Assembly (NCBI GenBank): GCA_036377075.1
Contig: DASUZB010000186.1
Location: forward strand, 1-11,815
Source: DASUZB01 sp036377075
GTDB lineage: Bacteria > Actinomycetota > CALGFH01
DNA: 11,815 nucleotides
Direction: 5' to 3'
The position numbers and the translations under genes were made by a program. This document shows, one piece after another, positions 1 through 6,573 of this stretch (its first letter is position 1; each line of letters opens with the position of its first letter). The notes under the pieces were generated by a model that was not told the origin of the DNA, did not search any database, and saw only the letters and a list, made by a program, of their open reading frames with translations.

Positions 1-19
1 GCCGCGCCCTCGTCGCGCC

Positions 20-1108
20 TCAGCTCGCGGCGGCGACCGCGTCCTCGGGGCGGCCCGCCGGGAACAGCCGCATCTTGGCCGGGTCGAAGCGCAGCCACAG
101 GTCGCGGTTGGGGTGGGCGGGGAAGTCGGCCGGGGTGACCACCTTCAGGCCCTGCTCGCCGATCGCCGCGGTCACCAGCAGGTGCGAGCCCAGCGGCTCG
201 ACCACCTGCGTGCTCGCCCGCACCGCGTCCTCGAACGGCTCGACCGCCGCCTGGATGTTCTCGGCGCGGATGCCGACCAGCACCTCGCCGTCGCCCGCCG
301 GCAGCACCTCGGCCGGCACCGCCACGGCGTGGTCGGCGATCGCCACGGTGGCGCCGTCGCCGTTGCGCCGCACCCGGCCGCTGAGGAAGTTCATCGGCGG
401 GTTGCCGATGAACGCGCCGACGAACTGGCTCGCCGGGTCGGCGTAGACCCGCGACGGGTTGTCGACCTGCACGATCCGGCCCTTGTTCATCACCGCGATG
501 CGGTCGCCGAGGCTCAGCGCCTCCACCTGGTCGTGGGTGACGTAGATGGTGGTGGTCCGCAGCTCGGAGACCAGCTTCTTCAGCTCCGCCCGGAAGGTCA
601 GCCGCAGCAGCGCGTCGAGGTTGGACAGCGGCTCGTCCATCAGCAGCACCGCCGGCTCCATCACGATCGCGCGCGCGACCGCCACCCGCTGGCGCTGCCC
701 GCCGGAGAGCTGCGCCGGGTAGCGGTCCAGGAAGTCGGACAGCTCCACCATGCCGGCCGCGCGCTCGGTACGCTCCCGCAGCCGCTGCCGATCTACTCCC
801 CGCATGCGCAGGCCGAACGCGATGTTGTCGAACACCTTCAGGTGCGGGAACACCGCGTAGCTCTGGAACACCATGGCGATCTCGCGCTTGCGCGGCGGCA
901 GGTCGGTGACGTCGGCCTCGCCGATGCGCACCCGGCCCGCCTCCGGGTACTCCAGCCCCGCGAGCACCCGCAGCAGCGTCGTCTTGCCGCAGCCGCTCGG
1001 CCCCAGCAGCACCATGAACTCGCCGTCGGCGATCTCCAGGCTGACGTCGTCCACGGCGGGCACCTTGTCGAACGCCTTGGTGATGCCCTCCAGCCGGATC
1101 TCGGCCAT
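20..1108 (-). CDS. ABC importer ATP-binding subunit, MalK/UgpC type
   Basis: This 362-aa cytoplasmic ATPase would power import by the two permeases encoded just upstream. All nucleotide-binding motifs are visible: Walker A GPSGCGKT (36-43), Q-loop Q82 in FQSYAVFP, signature LSGGQ (134-138), Walker B LLMDEP (155-160), D-loop SNLD (162-165) and the switch histidine H192 in THD. The C-terminal third (about 235-350, with GIRAENI near 279-285) fits the TOBE/OB regulatory domain of the carbohydrate subfamily, and the length is normal for that group. The ATG at 1108 has GAGGAGG about 9 nt upstream and lies 14 nt after the stop of the MalG-like permease, so it is the last gene of the operon. The frame stays open further upstream, but that part overlaps the permease and does not resemble the family. 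MalK-type ATPases sometimes serve several transporters, so the substrate cannot be read from this gene. Confidence 0.96.
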   Translation of the reverse strand: MAEIRLEGITKAFDKVPAVDDVSLEIADGEFMVLLGPSGCGKTTLLRVLAGLEYPEAGRVRIGEADVTDLPPRKREIAMVFQSYAVFPHLKVFDNIAFGLRMRGVDRQRLRERTERAAGMVELSDFLDRYPAQLSGGQRQRVAVARAIVMEPAVLLMDEPLSNLDALLRLTFRAELKKLVSELRTTTIYVTHDQVEALSLGDRIAVMNKGRIVQVDNPSRVYADPASQFVGAFIGNPPMNFLSGRVRRNGDGATVAIADHAVAVPAEVLPAGDGEVLVGIRAENIQAAVEPFEDAVRASTQVVEPLGSHLLVTAAIGEQGLKVVTPADFPAHPNRDLWLRFDPAKMRLFPAGRPEDAVAAAS

Positions 1109-1122
1109 GACCTCGAGCCTCC

Positions 1123-2004
1123 TCAGCGGCTGACCCGACCCCACAGGCCGAGCAGGTAGCGACGGATCACGTAGATGACCACCAGCGACGGCGCCAGCAG
1201 GAAGAAGGCGCCGGCGAAGCGGAACGGCAGCGGCGAGGTCGACAGCGTGGACAGCACCAGCGCCGGCAGGGTGCGGTTGCGCAGGGTGAGGATCACCGCG
1301 GCGAAGACCTCGTTCCACGACAGCACGAAGGTGAAGATCGACGCGGCCGCCAGCCCCGGCAGGGCGAGCGGCAGCACCACCCGCAGGAACGCGCTCGCCG
1401 GCGTGCAGCCCAGCGTCTGGGCGGCCTCCTCCAGGTCGCGCGGCACGCTGACGAAGATGCTCGAGGTGATCAGCACCGTGAACGGCAGCGCCAGGGCGGT
1501 GTGCATCAGCGCCACGCTGATGGTGGTGTCGTAGATGCCCCAGGTGATGAAGTTCACCGCCAGCGGGATCGACAGGATCACCACCGGGAACGCCCTGGTC
1601 GACAGGATCAGCAGCCGGTAGGCCTCCTTGCCGCGGAAGCGGTAGCGCGCCAGCGCGTAGCCGGCCGGCGCGCCCAGCAGGGTCGACAGTCCCAGGGTGA
1701 CGACCGCCACGACCACCGAGCGCCACAGCGCCGGCAGCACCCCCGCCGAGTGGGCGAAGAAGCTGACCGTCTCGCCCGACAGCTCGGTCGGGACCAGCGG
1801 CTTGGGGAACTGGTAGCTCACCGCCCTGGGGGTGAACGCGGTCACCGTGATCAGGTAGATCGGCACCAGCACCCAGGCCGACAGCAGCACCGCGGCGACG
1901 TAGGTCAGGCGCCTGGCGCGCCGCCGCCGCCGCGCCGCCGCGCCGGCGGCCCGCCGCCCGTTCAGCGACGGGCCGGTCGGCCTGGCCTGGTCGACCGCGC
2001 TCAC
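1123..2004 (-). CDS. Carbohydrate-type ABC importer permease, MalG-like
   Basis: This is an inner-membrane subunit that forms half of the translocation pore. An Arg-rich N-terminus (RRRRRARR) is followed by about six hydrophobic segments, the first being YVAAVLLSAWVLVPIYLI. The EAA loop that docks on the ATPase is clear: EEAAQTLGCTPASAFLRVVL followed by PLALPG, about residues 192-217. The two-residue spacing of acidic and Ala residues and the Gly match the MalG/UgpE branch of family permeases. I prefer the GTG at 2004 (293 aa) because GAGGTGG sits 5-6 nt before it. A GTG at 2013 would add three residues but leaves the ribosome site about 13 nt away. The stop of the upstream permease gene (2015) is 10 nt from the chosen start, which suggests translational coupling. 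The substrate is unknown; sugars or polyols are the usual cargo of this family. Confidence 0.94.
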   Translation of the reverse strand: MSAVDQARPTGPSLNGRRAAGAAARRRRRARRLTYVAAVLLSAWVLVPIYLITVTAFTPRAVSYQFPKPLVPTELSGETVSFFAHSAGVLPALWRSVVVAVVTLGLSTLLGAPAGYALARYRFRGKEAYRLLILSTRAFPVVILSIPLAVNFITWGIYDTTISVALMHTALALPFTVLITSSIFVSVPRDLEEAAQTLGCTPASAFLRVVLPLALPGLAAASIFTFVLSWNEVFAAVILTLRNRTLPALVLSTLSTSPLPFRFAGAFFLLAPSLVVIYVIRRYLLGLWGRVSR

Positions 2005-2014
2005 CGCGGCCACC

Positions 2015-2896
2015 TCATGCCAGCCGCTCCTCGTCGGTGCGGATCAGCGCCAGGAAGAACACCGTCGAGGCCACCGAGAGCAGCAGGATCAGCGAGGCGT
2101 ACGCGGCCGCGACCCGCGGGTCGCGCAGGGTCTGGTACCAGCGGTAGGCCTCGCCGGCGAGCACGTTGGTGGCGCTGCCCGCCAGCGCCAGCACGGTCGC
2201 GAACGCCTGGAACGCCAGGATCGTCCGCAGGATCAGCGCGACCCGGATCGTCGGCTTGAGCAGCGGCAACGTCACGTAGCGCAGCCGCCGCCAGGCGTCG
2301 GCGCCGAACACGTCCGCCGCCTCCGCGTAGTCCCGCGGGATGCCCTGCAGCCCCGCGATCAGGATGATCATGATGATCGCGGTCGCCCGCCACGCCTCGG
2401 CCAGCACGATCGCGAGGATCAGCAGCACCGGCCGCTGGTAGGAGAGGAACACGTAGGGCCGCTCGACCAGCCCGGCGCGCTCCAGGAAGCTGTTCAGCCA
2501 GCCCTGCTCGGTGAAGATCGAGAACCAGACGATCCCGGCGGCCAGCTCGCTGATGCCAAGCGGCAACGCAAAGATGTACAGCCACAGGTCGGTCCCCTTC
2601 AGCCGCGCCTGCACCACCAGCGCCATGCCAATCGCCAGCACGAACTGGACCGGGACGATCGCCACCACCAGCACCAGGGTGGTCACCAGGGCGCGGCCGA
2701 AGCGCACGTCGCCGAGCATCCGCTGCACCGCGTCCAGGCCGTAGCCACCGTTCGGCCCCTGGAAGGCCAGGCCGAACGCCTGGAACATGGGCGTGGCGAA
2801 GAACACCGCCAGGAACAGCAGGCTCGGTGCCAGCAGCAGGTACGGCGCCCAGCCCAGCCGCCGGTCGCGCCCACCGGTGACGGCCGCGCCGGCCAC
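2015..2896 (-). CDS. Carbohydrate-type ABC importer permease, MalF-like
   Basis: This 293-aa inner-membrane protein is the first of two permeases and should pair with the MalG-like subunit. About six membrane segments can be seen (roughly 17-37, 70-95, 104-125, 156-181, 215-240 and 264-285). The conserved cytoplasmic EAA loop lies at about 186-215: it begins GIPRDYAEAADVFGADAW and ends LPLLKP, with E192 and G198 in the expected places. There is no extra periplasmic domain of the kind found in E. coli MalF; the short form is normal for actinobacterial sugar permeases. Translation starts at a GTG with GGGGAGG 6 nt upstream. It follows the solute-binding gene by 37 nt and is followed almost at once by the second permease, so the four genes are very probably one transcript. 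Confidence 0.95.
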   Translation of the reverse strand: MAGAAVTGGRDRRLGWAPYLLLAPSLLFLAVFFATPMFQAFGLAFQGPNGGYGLDAVQRMLGDVRFGRALVTTLVLVVAIVPVQFVLAIGMALVVQARLKGTDLWLYIFALPLGISELAAGIVWFSIFTEQGWLNSFLERAGLVERPYVFLSYQRPVLLILAIVLAEAWRATAIIMIILIAGLQGIPRDYAEAADVFGADAWRRLRYVTLPLLKPTIRVALILRTILAFQAFATVLALAGSATNVLAGEAYRWYQTLRDPRVAAAYASLILLLSVASTVFFLALIRTDEERLA

Positions 2897-2933
2897 CTAC
2901 CGCCTCCCCAGGCCCAAGGGCGGGGAAGCCACC

Positions 2934-4301
2934 TCAACCGACCTTGCAGGTGCCGCTGGACTCCGGGTCCGGCTTCCAGCACTTCGCCTTGGTCTGGTCG
3001 AGCACCCCCTGCAGCGTCTTCGCCTCGGCGTCGAGCACCTGCCCGATCGGCTTGCCCTTCAGCACGATGCCCTCCAACGCGCTGCGGAACACGTCGTTGT
3101 AGGCGCCGCTCTTCGCGCCCAGCCCCACCGGCAGCAGCGAGGTCAGCGCCTTGGGGTTGCCCGCCTGGGAGGCCAGCGCCGCCGCCTCAGCCTTGATCCC
3201 CTCGTCCACGTCGGCGGGAAGCTCCTGGGACTTGGTCGGCGGGAAGAAGCCCACCTCCCGCGCGGTGACCGCCATGGTCTTCGGGTCGGTCAGGTAGGTG
3301 ATCAGCTTCTTGGACTCGTCCGGGTTCGGCGCCGTCTTCGGGATCGCCAGGCCGTTCAGCACCGCCAGGTAGCCAAGGCCCTTCGGGCCGACCGGGCAGG
3401 CGAAGGCGACGAACCCCTCCGGGTTGCCCCGCAAGGCCTCGATCATCCTGGCCACGTGGTCCCACGCCAGCCAGACCTCGCCACCCTGCAGCGGCTCCTG
3501 CATGAACGCGTAGCTGGTCGACTGCGGGTTGGCGTACGCCCAGGTCGACTTCAGCCACTCCCACATCTTGCTCGCGTCCGACGACTTGAAGGTCGTGTTC
3601 AGCCCACCCGTGTAGCTCGGGTAGGTGAACCCTTGCAGGAACCGGTGAATCAGCCCGTCGTCGGCCAGCGGCAGGCCGAAGCGCTTGGACTTCTCCTTGT
3701 CCGCGATCGCCTTGGCCCAGGCGGTCACCTGCTCGTAGGTGACCCCCTGCTTGGTGTCCAGCCCCGCGGGCGCCAGGTCCAGCGCCTCCTTGCGCGCCAC
3801 CATGACGTAGGACGCCTGCATCCACGGGATGTACAGCGGCTTGTCGCCACCGAGCTTCGCCAGCTCCAGGTAGTCCTCGTTGAAGCCGCGGTCGGCCAAC
3901 TGCTGGGTGAGGTCGGTCAGGTCCATCAGCCGGTCCTGCGCCGCCAGCGACGCCATGTCGCCGTGCTCGCCGCCGATCACCCCGACGGTGCCCTTGCCCG
4001 CCCGCGCCTCGGCCTCGATCCGGTCGTTGAACGGCCCCGCGTCCTCGCCGAGGAAGTCGACCTTGCCGCCGTAGTCGGCGAGGATCTTCTGCCGCATCTT
4101 CTCGGCTTCCTCCACCGGCCGCAGCTGGGTGGAGAGGAACACCAGCGCACCGCCGCCCCCACCACCGCCTCCGGTCGCCTTGTTGGCGTTGGGCGCGCAA
4201 CCCGCCGCGCCGAGCATCGCCGCACCGACCGTCCCGGCCCCGAGCCTGAGCACGTCCCGGCGGCTGACGCGGGACCCTGGCCGTGGCTGCCTGCCGTCCA
4301 T
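2934..4301 (-). CDS. Extracellular solute-binding lipoprotein of carbohydrate-type ABC importer, Tat-exported
   Basis: This 455-aa protein should capture the substrate outside the membrane and deliver it to the two permeases. The N-terminus has a twin-arginine motif SRRDVLRLG (13-21), a hydrophobic stretch and AAGC with C35 as a possible lipid-modified cysteine, although position -3 is Ala rather than the usual Leu. After the cysteine comes a run of eight glycines (44-51), probably a flexible linker to the anchored N-terminus. The rest looks like a family-1 type binding protein (SBP_bac_1/8-like), including the late segment VLNGLAIPKTAPNPDESKKL followed by ITYLTDP that is typical before the C-terminal lobe. 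The ATG at 4301 has AAGGAGG 4 nt upstream; the frame is open for 90 more codons upstream but lacks signal-peptide character. It is the first gene of the operon. The ligand cannot be deduced. Confidence 0.94.
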   Translation of the reverse strand: MDGRQPRPGSRVSRRDVLRLGAGTVGAAMLGAAGCAPNANKATGGGGGGGGALVFLSTQLRPVEEAEKMRQKILADYGGKVDFLGEDAGPFNDRIEAEARAGKGTVGVIGGEHGDMASLAAQDRLMDLTDLTQQLADRGFNEDYLELAKLGGDKPLYIPWMQASYVMVARKEALDLAPAGLDTKQGVTYEQVTAWAKAIADKEKSKRFGLPLADDGLIHRFLQGFTYPSYTGGLNTTFKSSDASKMWEWLKSTWAYANPQSTSYAFMQEPLQGGEVWLAWDHVARMIEALRGNPEGFVAFACPVGPKGLGYLAVLNGLAIPKTAPNPDESKKLITYLTDPKTMAVTAREVGFFPPTKSQELPADVDEGIKAEAAALASQAGNPKALTSLLPVGLGAKSGAYNDVFRSALEGIVLKGKPIGQVLDAEAKTLQGVLDQTKAKCWKPDPESSGTCKVG

Positions 4302-4311
4302 GGCGCCTCCT

Positions 4312-4383
4312 TCAGGTCGGCCGGCCAGGGACGTCCCGGTCGGCGTCCACCCCCCTGAAGCCCATCCCCTGCGTCGTGCCCAT
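4312..4383 (-). CDS. Possible 23-aa leader peptide ahead of the ABC operon
   Basis: A short reading frame starts at ATG 4383, directly after GGAGGGG, and ends at a TGA at 4314-4312. The TGA is part of TGAAGGAGG, so the leader's stop codon overlaps the ribosome site of the solute-binding gene, whose ATG is 10 nt further on. It lies between the predicted promoter and the first structural gene and reads MGTTQGMGFRGVDADRDVPG then RPT. This layout suits translational coupling or leader-peptide control, but it is inference: the ribosome site is only 2 nt from the ATG, and a chance frame of this size is easy in GC-rich DNA. Confidence 0.3.
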   Translation of the reverse strand: MGTTQGMGFRGVDADRDVPGRPT

Positions 4384-4388
4384 CCCCT
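4360..4388. repeat. Two direct 11-nt repeats with 18-nt period in the ABC operon leader
   Basis: GCCCATCCCCT occurs at 4360-4370 and again at 4378-4388. On the transcribed strand each copy reads AGGGGATGGGC and so presents a G-rich ribosome-site-like run followed by ATG. The second copy (4378-4388) provides the start of the putative leader peptide and the first provides an internal ATG in the same frame. It could be a simple duplication or a regulatory site. Confidence 0.6.
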
Positions 4389-4423
4389 CCGGCGCCACCC
4401 GACGCACCGGAACGAAGTAGCTA

Positions 4424-4452
4424 TTTCTAACGAGTCACGCCAGAGGTGTCCA
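4424..4452 (-). promoter_or_regulatory. Predicted sigma-70-type promoter of the ABC operon
   Basis: On the minus strand TGGACA (4452-4447, five of six to TTGACA) is followed after exactly 17 nt by TAGAAA (4429-4424, four of six to TATAAT). Transcription would begin near 4417, giving a leader of about 115 nt before the solute-binding gene. The TAGCTA palindrome at 4418-4423 lies on the start site and could take part in operator recognition, but I see no clear LacI-type operator. Confidence 0.55.
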
Positions 4453-4576
4453 TACGGTGACATGAAGGCCGCATCGCCTGCTTTCCCCAGGTAGGACGAC
4501 CAAGACGAGCAACCAAGCCAGGCCCCGCAACGCCCCCGGACCCCACCCGCCCAGGAGAAAAATGCGGACACGTCGG

Positions 4577-4604
4577 TAGACCCGGGCGCTCGGCGAGGTA
4601 GGAT
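4577..4604 (+). promoter_or_regulatory. Predicted promoter of the DUF5667 gene
   Basis: TAGACC (4577-4582) and TAGGAT (4599-4604) are separated by 16 nt. The pair resembles the actinobacterial vegetative pattern TTGAC...TAGGAT. Transcription would start near 4611, immediately before the left arm of the inverted repeat at 4614, giving a leader of about 150 nt. Confidence 0.55.
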
Positions 4605-4613
4605 ACAGTCACG

Positions 4614-4709
4614 CCGTCGTACCGCCAGGCAGCGCTCCGACCAACAGCGCCGCCACGACGCCGCGCCCGACCCACCGGCCGGGCCAGCGGCGACGAGCCG
4701 GTACGACGG
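4614..4709 (+). repeat. Long-range 11-bp inverted repeat in the DUF5667 leader
   Basis: CCGTCGTACCG (4614-4624) and CGGTACGACGG (4699-4709) are perfect reverse complements 74 nt apart. The left arm begins about 3 nt after the predicted transcription start, so the RNA could close a large structured loop. A shorter complementarity inside (CGCCGC near 4650 with GCGGCG near 4688) could nest in it. I do not recognise a known riboswitch. Confidence 0.6.
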
Positions 4710-4764
4710 TCCGGGCCGTTCTCCCGCCTACAGGACGGCCACGACGACAGGGGGGACCGAGGCG

Positions 4765-5691
4765 ATGAACCGGCCGGCGCCAGCCCGCGCCGACGAAGAA
4801 CTCGACGTCGTCCTCGACGGGCGCAGGCACCTCTACGCCAGCGAGCTGGGACCCGCCGTCGAGGCGGCCAGGCTGCTCGGCGCCGAGCTCCGCGCCATCC
4901 AGATCGAACCCGACGTCGCCGAGCGGCACATCGCCATGGCCCTCGCCCGAGCCAGGTACGCCGCCGTCCGCGCCCGCTGGCGCTCCGCCCGACGCCTCGC
5001 CGTCGCCGCCGTCGCCGCCGCCGTCCTGATCGTCGGCCCCGCCGCCATGCTCGCCGGCGGCGCCATCCCCGGCGACCCCCTCTACCCCCTCAAGCGCACC
5101 ATCGAAGCCGCCGACCTCGGCCTCGCCATCTCACCCGCCTCCGAAGCACGCGCCCAGACCCGCATCGCCGGCGCCCGCCTCGCCGAGCTCCGCATGCTCC
5201 GCCTCAAGGGCCGCACCAGCCACATCGCCGCCGCCATCGCCGACCTCAGCGACGCCGTCGCCGAGGCCAACGCCGCCGTCGCCCACGCCATGCAGGTCGA
5301 GGGCCGCACCGGCGAGACCAGCGCCCTCGCCGGCCAGCTCGGCGACGTCCGCCAGGACATGGTCACCGAACTCATCACCATCGCCCAAGCCAGCAACCTC
5401 ACCGTCACCCCCGACATCGCCCAGCAGCTCGACGAGGCTTTCGCCACCGGCACCACCAGAGCCACCCCGCCCAGCTCCATCCCCGGCGCCCCCGCAACCA
5501 ACGAGACCACCGGCTCCACCGCCCCACAGGTCACCGCCGGCGGCGTCACCCCCACCACCACCACCGAACCACCCACCACCCAACCACCCACCACCGCCGA
5601 ACCGCCGACCACCGCCGAGCCAGCGACCACCGCCGCCCCTGCCGGCGACGGCCAACCCAGCGACAACAGCGGCGACAACGCCACCAAGTAA
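4765..5691 (+). CDS. DUF5667-type single-pass membrane protein with Thr/Pro-rich outer tail
   Basis: This 308-aa protein has no known enzymatic function. Residues 1-77 are charged and probably cytoplasmic (ELDVVLDGRRHLYASEL onward). A hydrophobic segment at 78-100 (LAVAAVAAAVLIVGPAAMLA) should be a membrane anchor. It is followed by the DUF5667 hallmark IPGDPLYPLKR (101-111) and helices to about 225. The last 80 residues are a Thr/Pro/Ala-rich tail, probably extended and surface-exposed. The topology is like that of an anti-sigma factor, and from family knowledge DUF5667 genes often lie next to an ECF sigma factor, but no sigma factor and no HxxxCxxC zinc motif is visible here, so a sigma-regulating role is only a guess. 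The start is ATG 4765 with a G-rich run (AGGGGGGA) about 9 nt upstream. Confidence 0.88.
   Translation: MNRPAPARADEELDVVLDGRRHLYASELGPAVEAARLLGAELRAIQIEPDVAERHIAMALARARYAAVRARWRSARRLAVAAVAAAVLIVGPAAMLAGGAIPGDPLYPLKRTIEAADLGLAISPASEARAQTRIAGARLAELRMLRLKGRTSHIAAAIADLSDAVAEANAAVAHAMQVEGRTGETSALAGQLGDVRQDMVTELITIAQASNLTVTPDIAQQLDEAFATGTTRATPPSSIPGAPATNETTGSTAPQVTAGGVTPTTTTEPPTTQPPTTAEPPTTAEPATTAAPAGDGQPSDNSGDNATK
5555..5640 (+). repeat. Degenerate tandem repeat coding for the PPTT(A/Q)E tail
   Basis: Inside the DUF5667 gene, units of 15-18 nt encode successive EPPTTQ, PPTTA, EPPTTA and EPATTA blocks (about residues 268-290). Third-position changes show that the protein pattern is kept while the DNA has drifted, as expected for a spacer selected for composition and not for exact sequence. 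Confidence 0.75.
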
Positions 5692-5813
5692 CCACCCGCG
5701 GCCACCACGGCCCGCCGCGTGATGCTCGTGAACACGAGAATCGTCGCAGACGGCGCCGATGTGGTCGGACGGGCTGGGCGCGCGGCGCTGGTCGTACTAC
5801 AGTGCAGCCGCGA

Positions 5814-5870
5814 GGCGGAGCTTCCCAAGCGGTGTCCACCACAGCTCCGCCCGTTGGGGGGAAGTGGTGG
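5814..5870 (+). ncRNA. Possible pseudoknotted leader RNA before a small gene
   Basis: GGCGGAGCT (5814-5822) pairs perfectly with AGCTCCGCC (5843-5851). CCACCAC (5836-5842), in the loop of that hairpin and directly next to its 3' arm, pairs perfectly with GTGGTGG (5864-5870). Together they have the geometry of an H-type pseudoknot, with stems of 9 and 7 bp and connecting loops of 13 and 12 nt. A rival pairing exists: CTTCCC (5821-5826) with GGGAAG (5859-5864). The second stem covers the G-rich run that would serve as ribosome site for the following small gene. No known RNA family was recognised, and GC-rich DNA produces chance pairings, so confidence is low. Confidence 0.35.
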
Positions 5871-5887
5871 GGGACCGTCGACTTCGC

Positions 5888-6148
5888 GTGGTGCGAGAGC
5901 CCACGCCACCGCCGGCCAGCGTCAGCGATCGGCGCAGGTCACGGCGGCTCTGGGGCCTCGGCGTCGAAGCCCAGGCCAACCTCAGCCAGGGCATGCAGCT
6001 CCTGCTGGAAGCACTCGACCGAATGGACGCCAACGACCCAGAAGCCGTCGAACGAGTCGCCGACACCCGCTGGTGGTTCGCCCAAACCATCGGCAGGGTC
6101 GAACGCCTCCTCGACGAACTGGTCCGAATGGCCGACGAAGCGACCTGA
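5888..6148 (+). CDS. Small hypothetical helical protein
   Basis: I do not recognise this 86-aa product. After a basic N-terminus with Pro-rich and Arg-rich parts (RRRSRRLW) it forms two likely amphipathic helices: EAQANLSQGMQLLLEALDRM (27-46) and, after the turn DANDPEAVE, a longer helix with RWWFAQTIGRVERLLDELVR (61-80). It carries no Cys, no signal peptide and no membrane segment, so a small cytosolic helical-bundle or partner-binding protein is likely. The start is uncertain: GTG 5888 is chosen because the sequence looks protein-like from there, but GTG 5867 (after GGGGGG) or ATG 5759 are possible in the same frame. An 11-bp hairpin begins 17 nt after its TGA, which supports a real gene end. 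It lies 196 nt after the DUF5667 gene. Confidence 0.55.
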   Translation: MVREPTPPPASVSDRRRSRRLWGLGVEAQANLSQGMQLLLEALDRMDANDPEAVERVADTRWWFAQTIGRVERLLDELVRMADEAT

Positions 6149-6164
6149 CACGCCACCGTCGCCA

Positions 6165-6193
6165 CGGGGCTGGCCCACCACCGGCCAGCCCCG
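6165..6193 (+). terminator. Terminator-like hairpin after the small helical gene
   Basis: CGGGGCTGGCC (6165-6175) and GGCCAGCCCCG (6183-6193) form a perfect 11-bp stem with a 7-nt CACCACC loop, starting 17 nt past the stop codon at 6148. There is no T run, which is common for actinobacterial terminators. The stem is symmetrical and could act on either strand. Confidence 0.7.
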
Positions 6194-6325
6194 ACACACC
6201 CCACCATCCGTGCAGCACACCAAGGCGTGCGCCATCATTGAGCGCGGCCCGTCAACGCCGGCCCGCCACCGCCAACCGGCACAGCGAGCCACCCCACCAC
6301 CAACGAACGCGCCGAGGAGCCGCGC

Positions 6326-6550
6326 ATGAGCAACACCGAAACCGACCCGATCCCCACCGGCGGCGACACCGACTCCGACGACGGCTACGCGCACTACGCC
6401 AACAAGACCGACATCACCCGCGCCGCCGTCGAAGGCGGACTCGTCACAGCCCTCTGCGGTCACCGCTTCAGCCCGGTTCGTGATCCTCGGCGGTTCCCGG
6501 TGTGCCCGCGGTGCAAGGAGCTGGCGGGGATGCTGGGGATCGGCGGCTGA
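6326..6550 (+). CDS. DUF3039 small putative zinc-binding protein
   Basis: This 74-aa protein matches the actinobacterial DUF3039 pattern: an acidic N-terminus (residues 1-20), then YAHYANKTDITRAAVEGGLV (21-40), then TALCGH (41-46) and RDPRRFPVCPRCKEL (52-66). C44, H46, C60 and C63 (C-x-H-x13-C-x2-C) could hold one zinc ion; that role is inferred from the spacing. The family has no established function. The ATG at 6326 has GAGGAG 6 nt upstream. The gene converges on the glycosylase gene, with only 23 nt between the two stop codons. The 3' part, from Cys44 to the stop, is the source-like copy of a 93-nt segment that recurs twice downstream at almost full identity, whereas the first 43 codons are not repeated in the window. 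Confidence 0.9.
   Translation: MSNTETDPIPTGGDTDSDDGYAHYANKTDITRAAVEGGLVTALCGHRFSPVRDPRRFPVCPRCKELAGMLGIGG
6458..6550 (+). repeat. Dispersed zinc-knuckle repeat, copy 1 (within intact DUF3039 gene)
   Basis: This is the 93-nt core of a three-copy direct repeat. It runs from the Gly codon after Cys44 to the stop codon. It differs from copy 2 at 2 positions and from copy 3 at 4 positions, and the similarity fades at once on both sides. Confidence 0.95.
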
Positions 6551-6573
6551 GCGCGACGGGGTGAGCGCCGGAG

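Larger units (their letters stand above)
4302..4764. other. Divergent intergenic region (463 nt)
   Basis: No full-size gene is seen here. The stretch separates the minus-strand ABC operon from the plus-strand DUF5667 gene and holds two predicted promoters about 125 nt apart, the leader of each transcript, the 18-nt-period direct repeat and the long inverted repeat at 4614-4709. The part between the two promoters (4453-4576) is somewhat less GC-rich and shows no recognisable site. Confidence 0.7.

Noticed and set aside
113..1159. Long plus-strand open frame opposite the ABC ATPase gene
   Set aside because: It is antisense to a gene with every ABC motif, and its translation is His/Arg/Gln-rich low complexity, as expected of a shadow frame in GC-rich DNA. 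The same holds for the long frames opposite the binding-protein gene (2787-4358) and the sedolisin gene (8921-9934).
1109..1726. N-terminal extension of the ATPase frame
   Set aside because: The extension overlaps the MalG-like permease and does not resemble an ABC ATPase; ATG 1108 has a proper ribosome site.
5698..5720. Hairpin CGCGGC/GCCGCG directly after the DUF5667 stop
   Set aside because: Only 6 bp with an 11-nt loop in very GC-rich sequence; chance pairing is as likely as a terminator.
5725..5738. 14-nt palindrome CTCGTGAACACGAG as terminator of the DUF5667 gene
   Set aside because: The stem is at most 5-6 bp with a 2-4-nt loop and no T run; too weak to call as a terminator, though it could be a protein-binding site.
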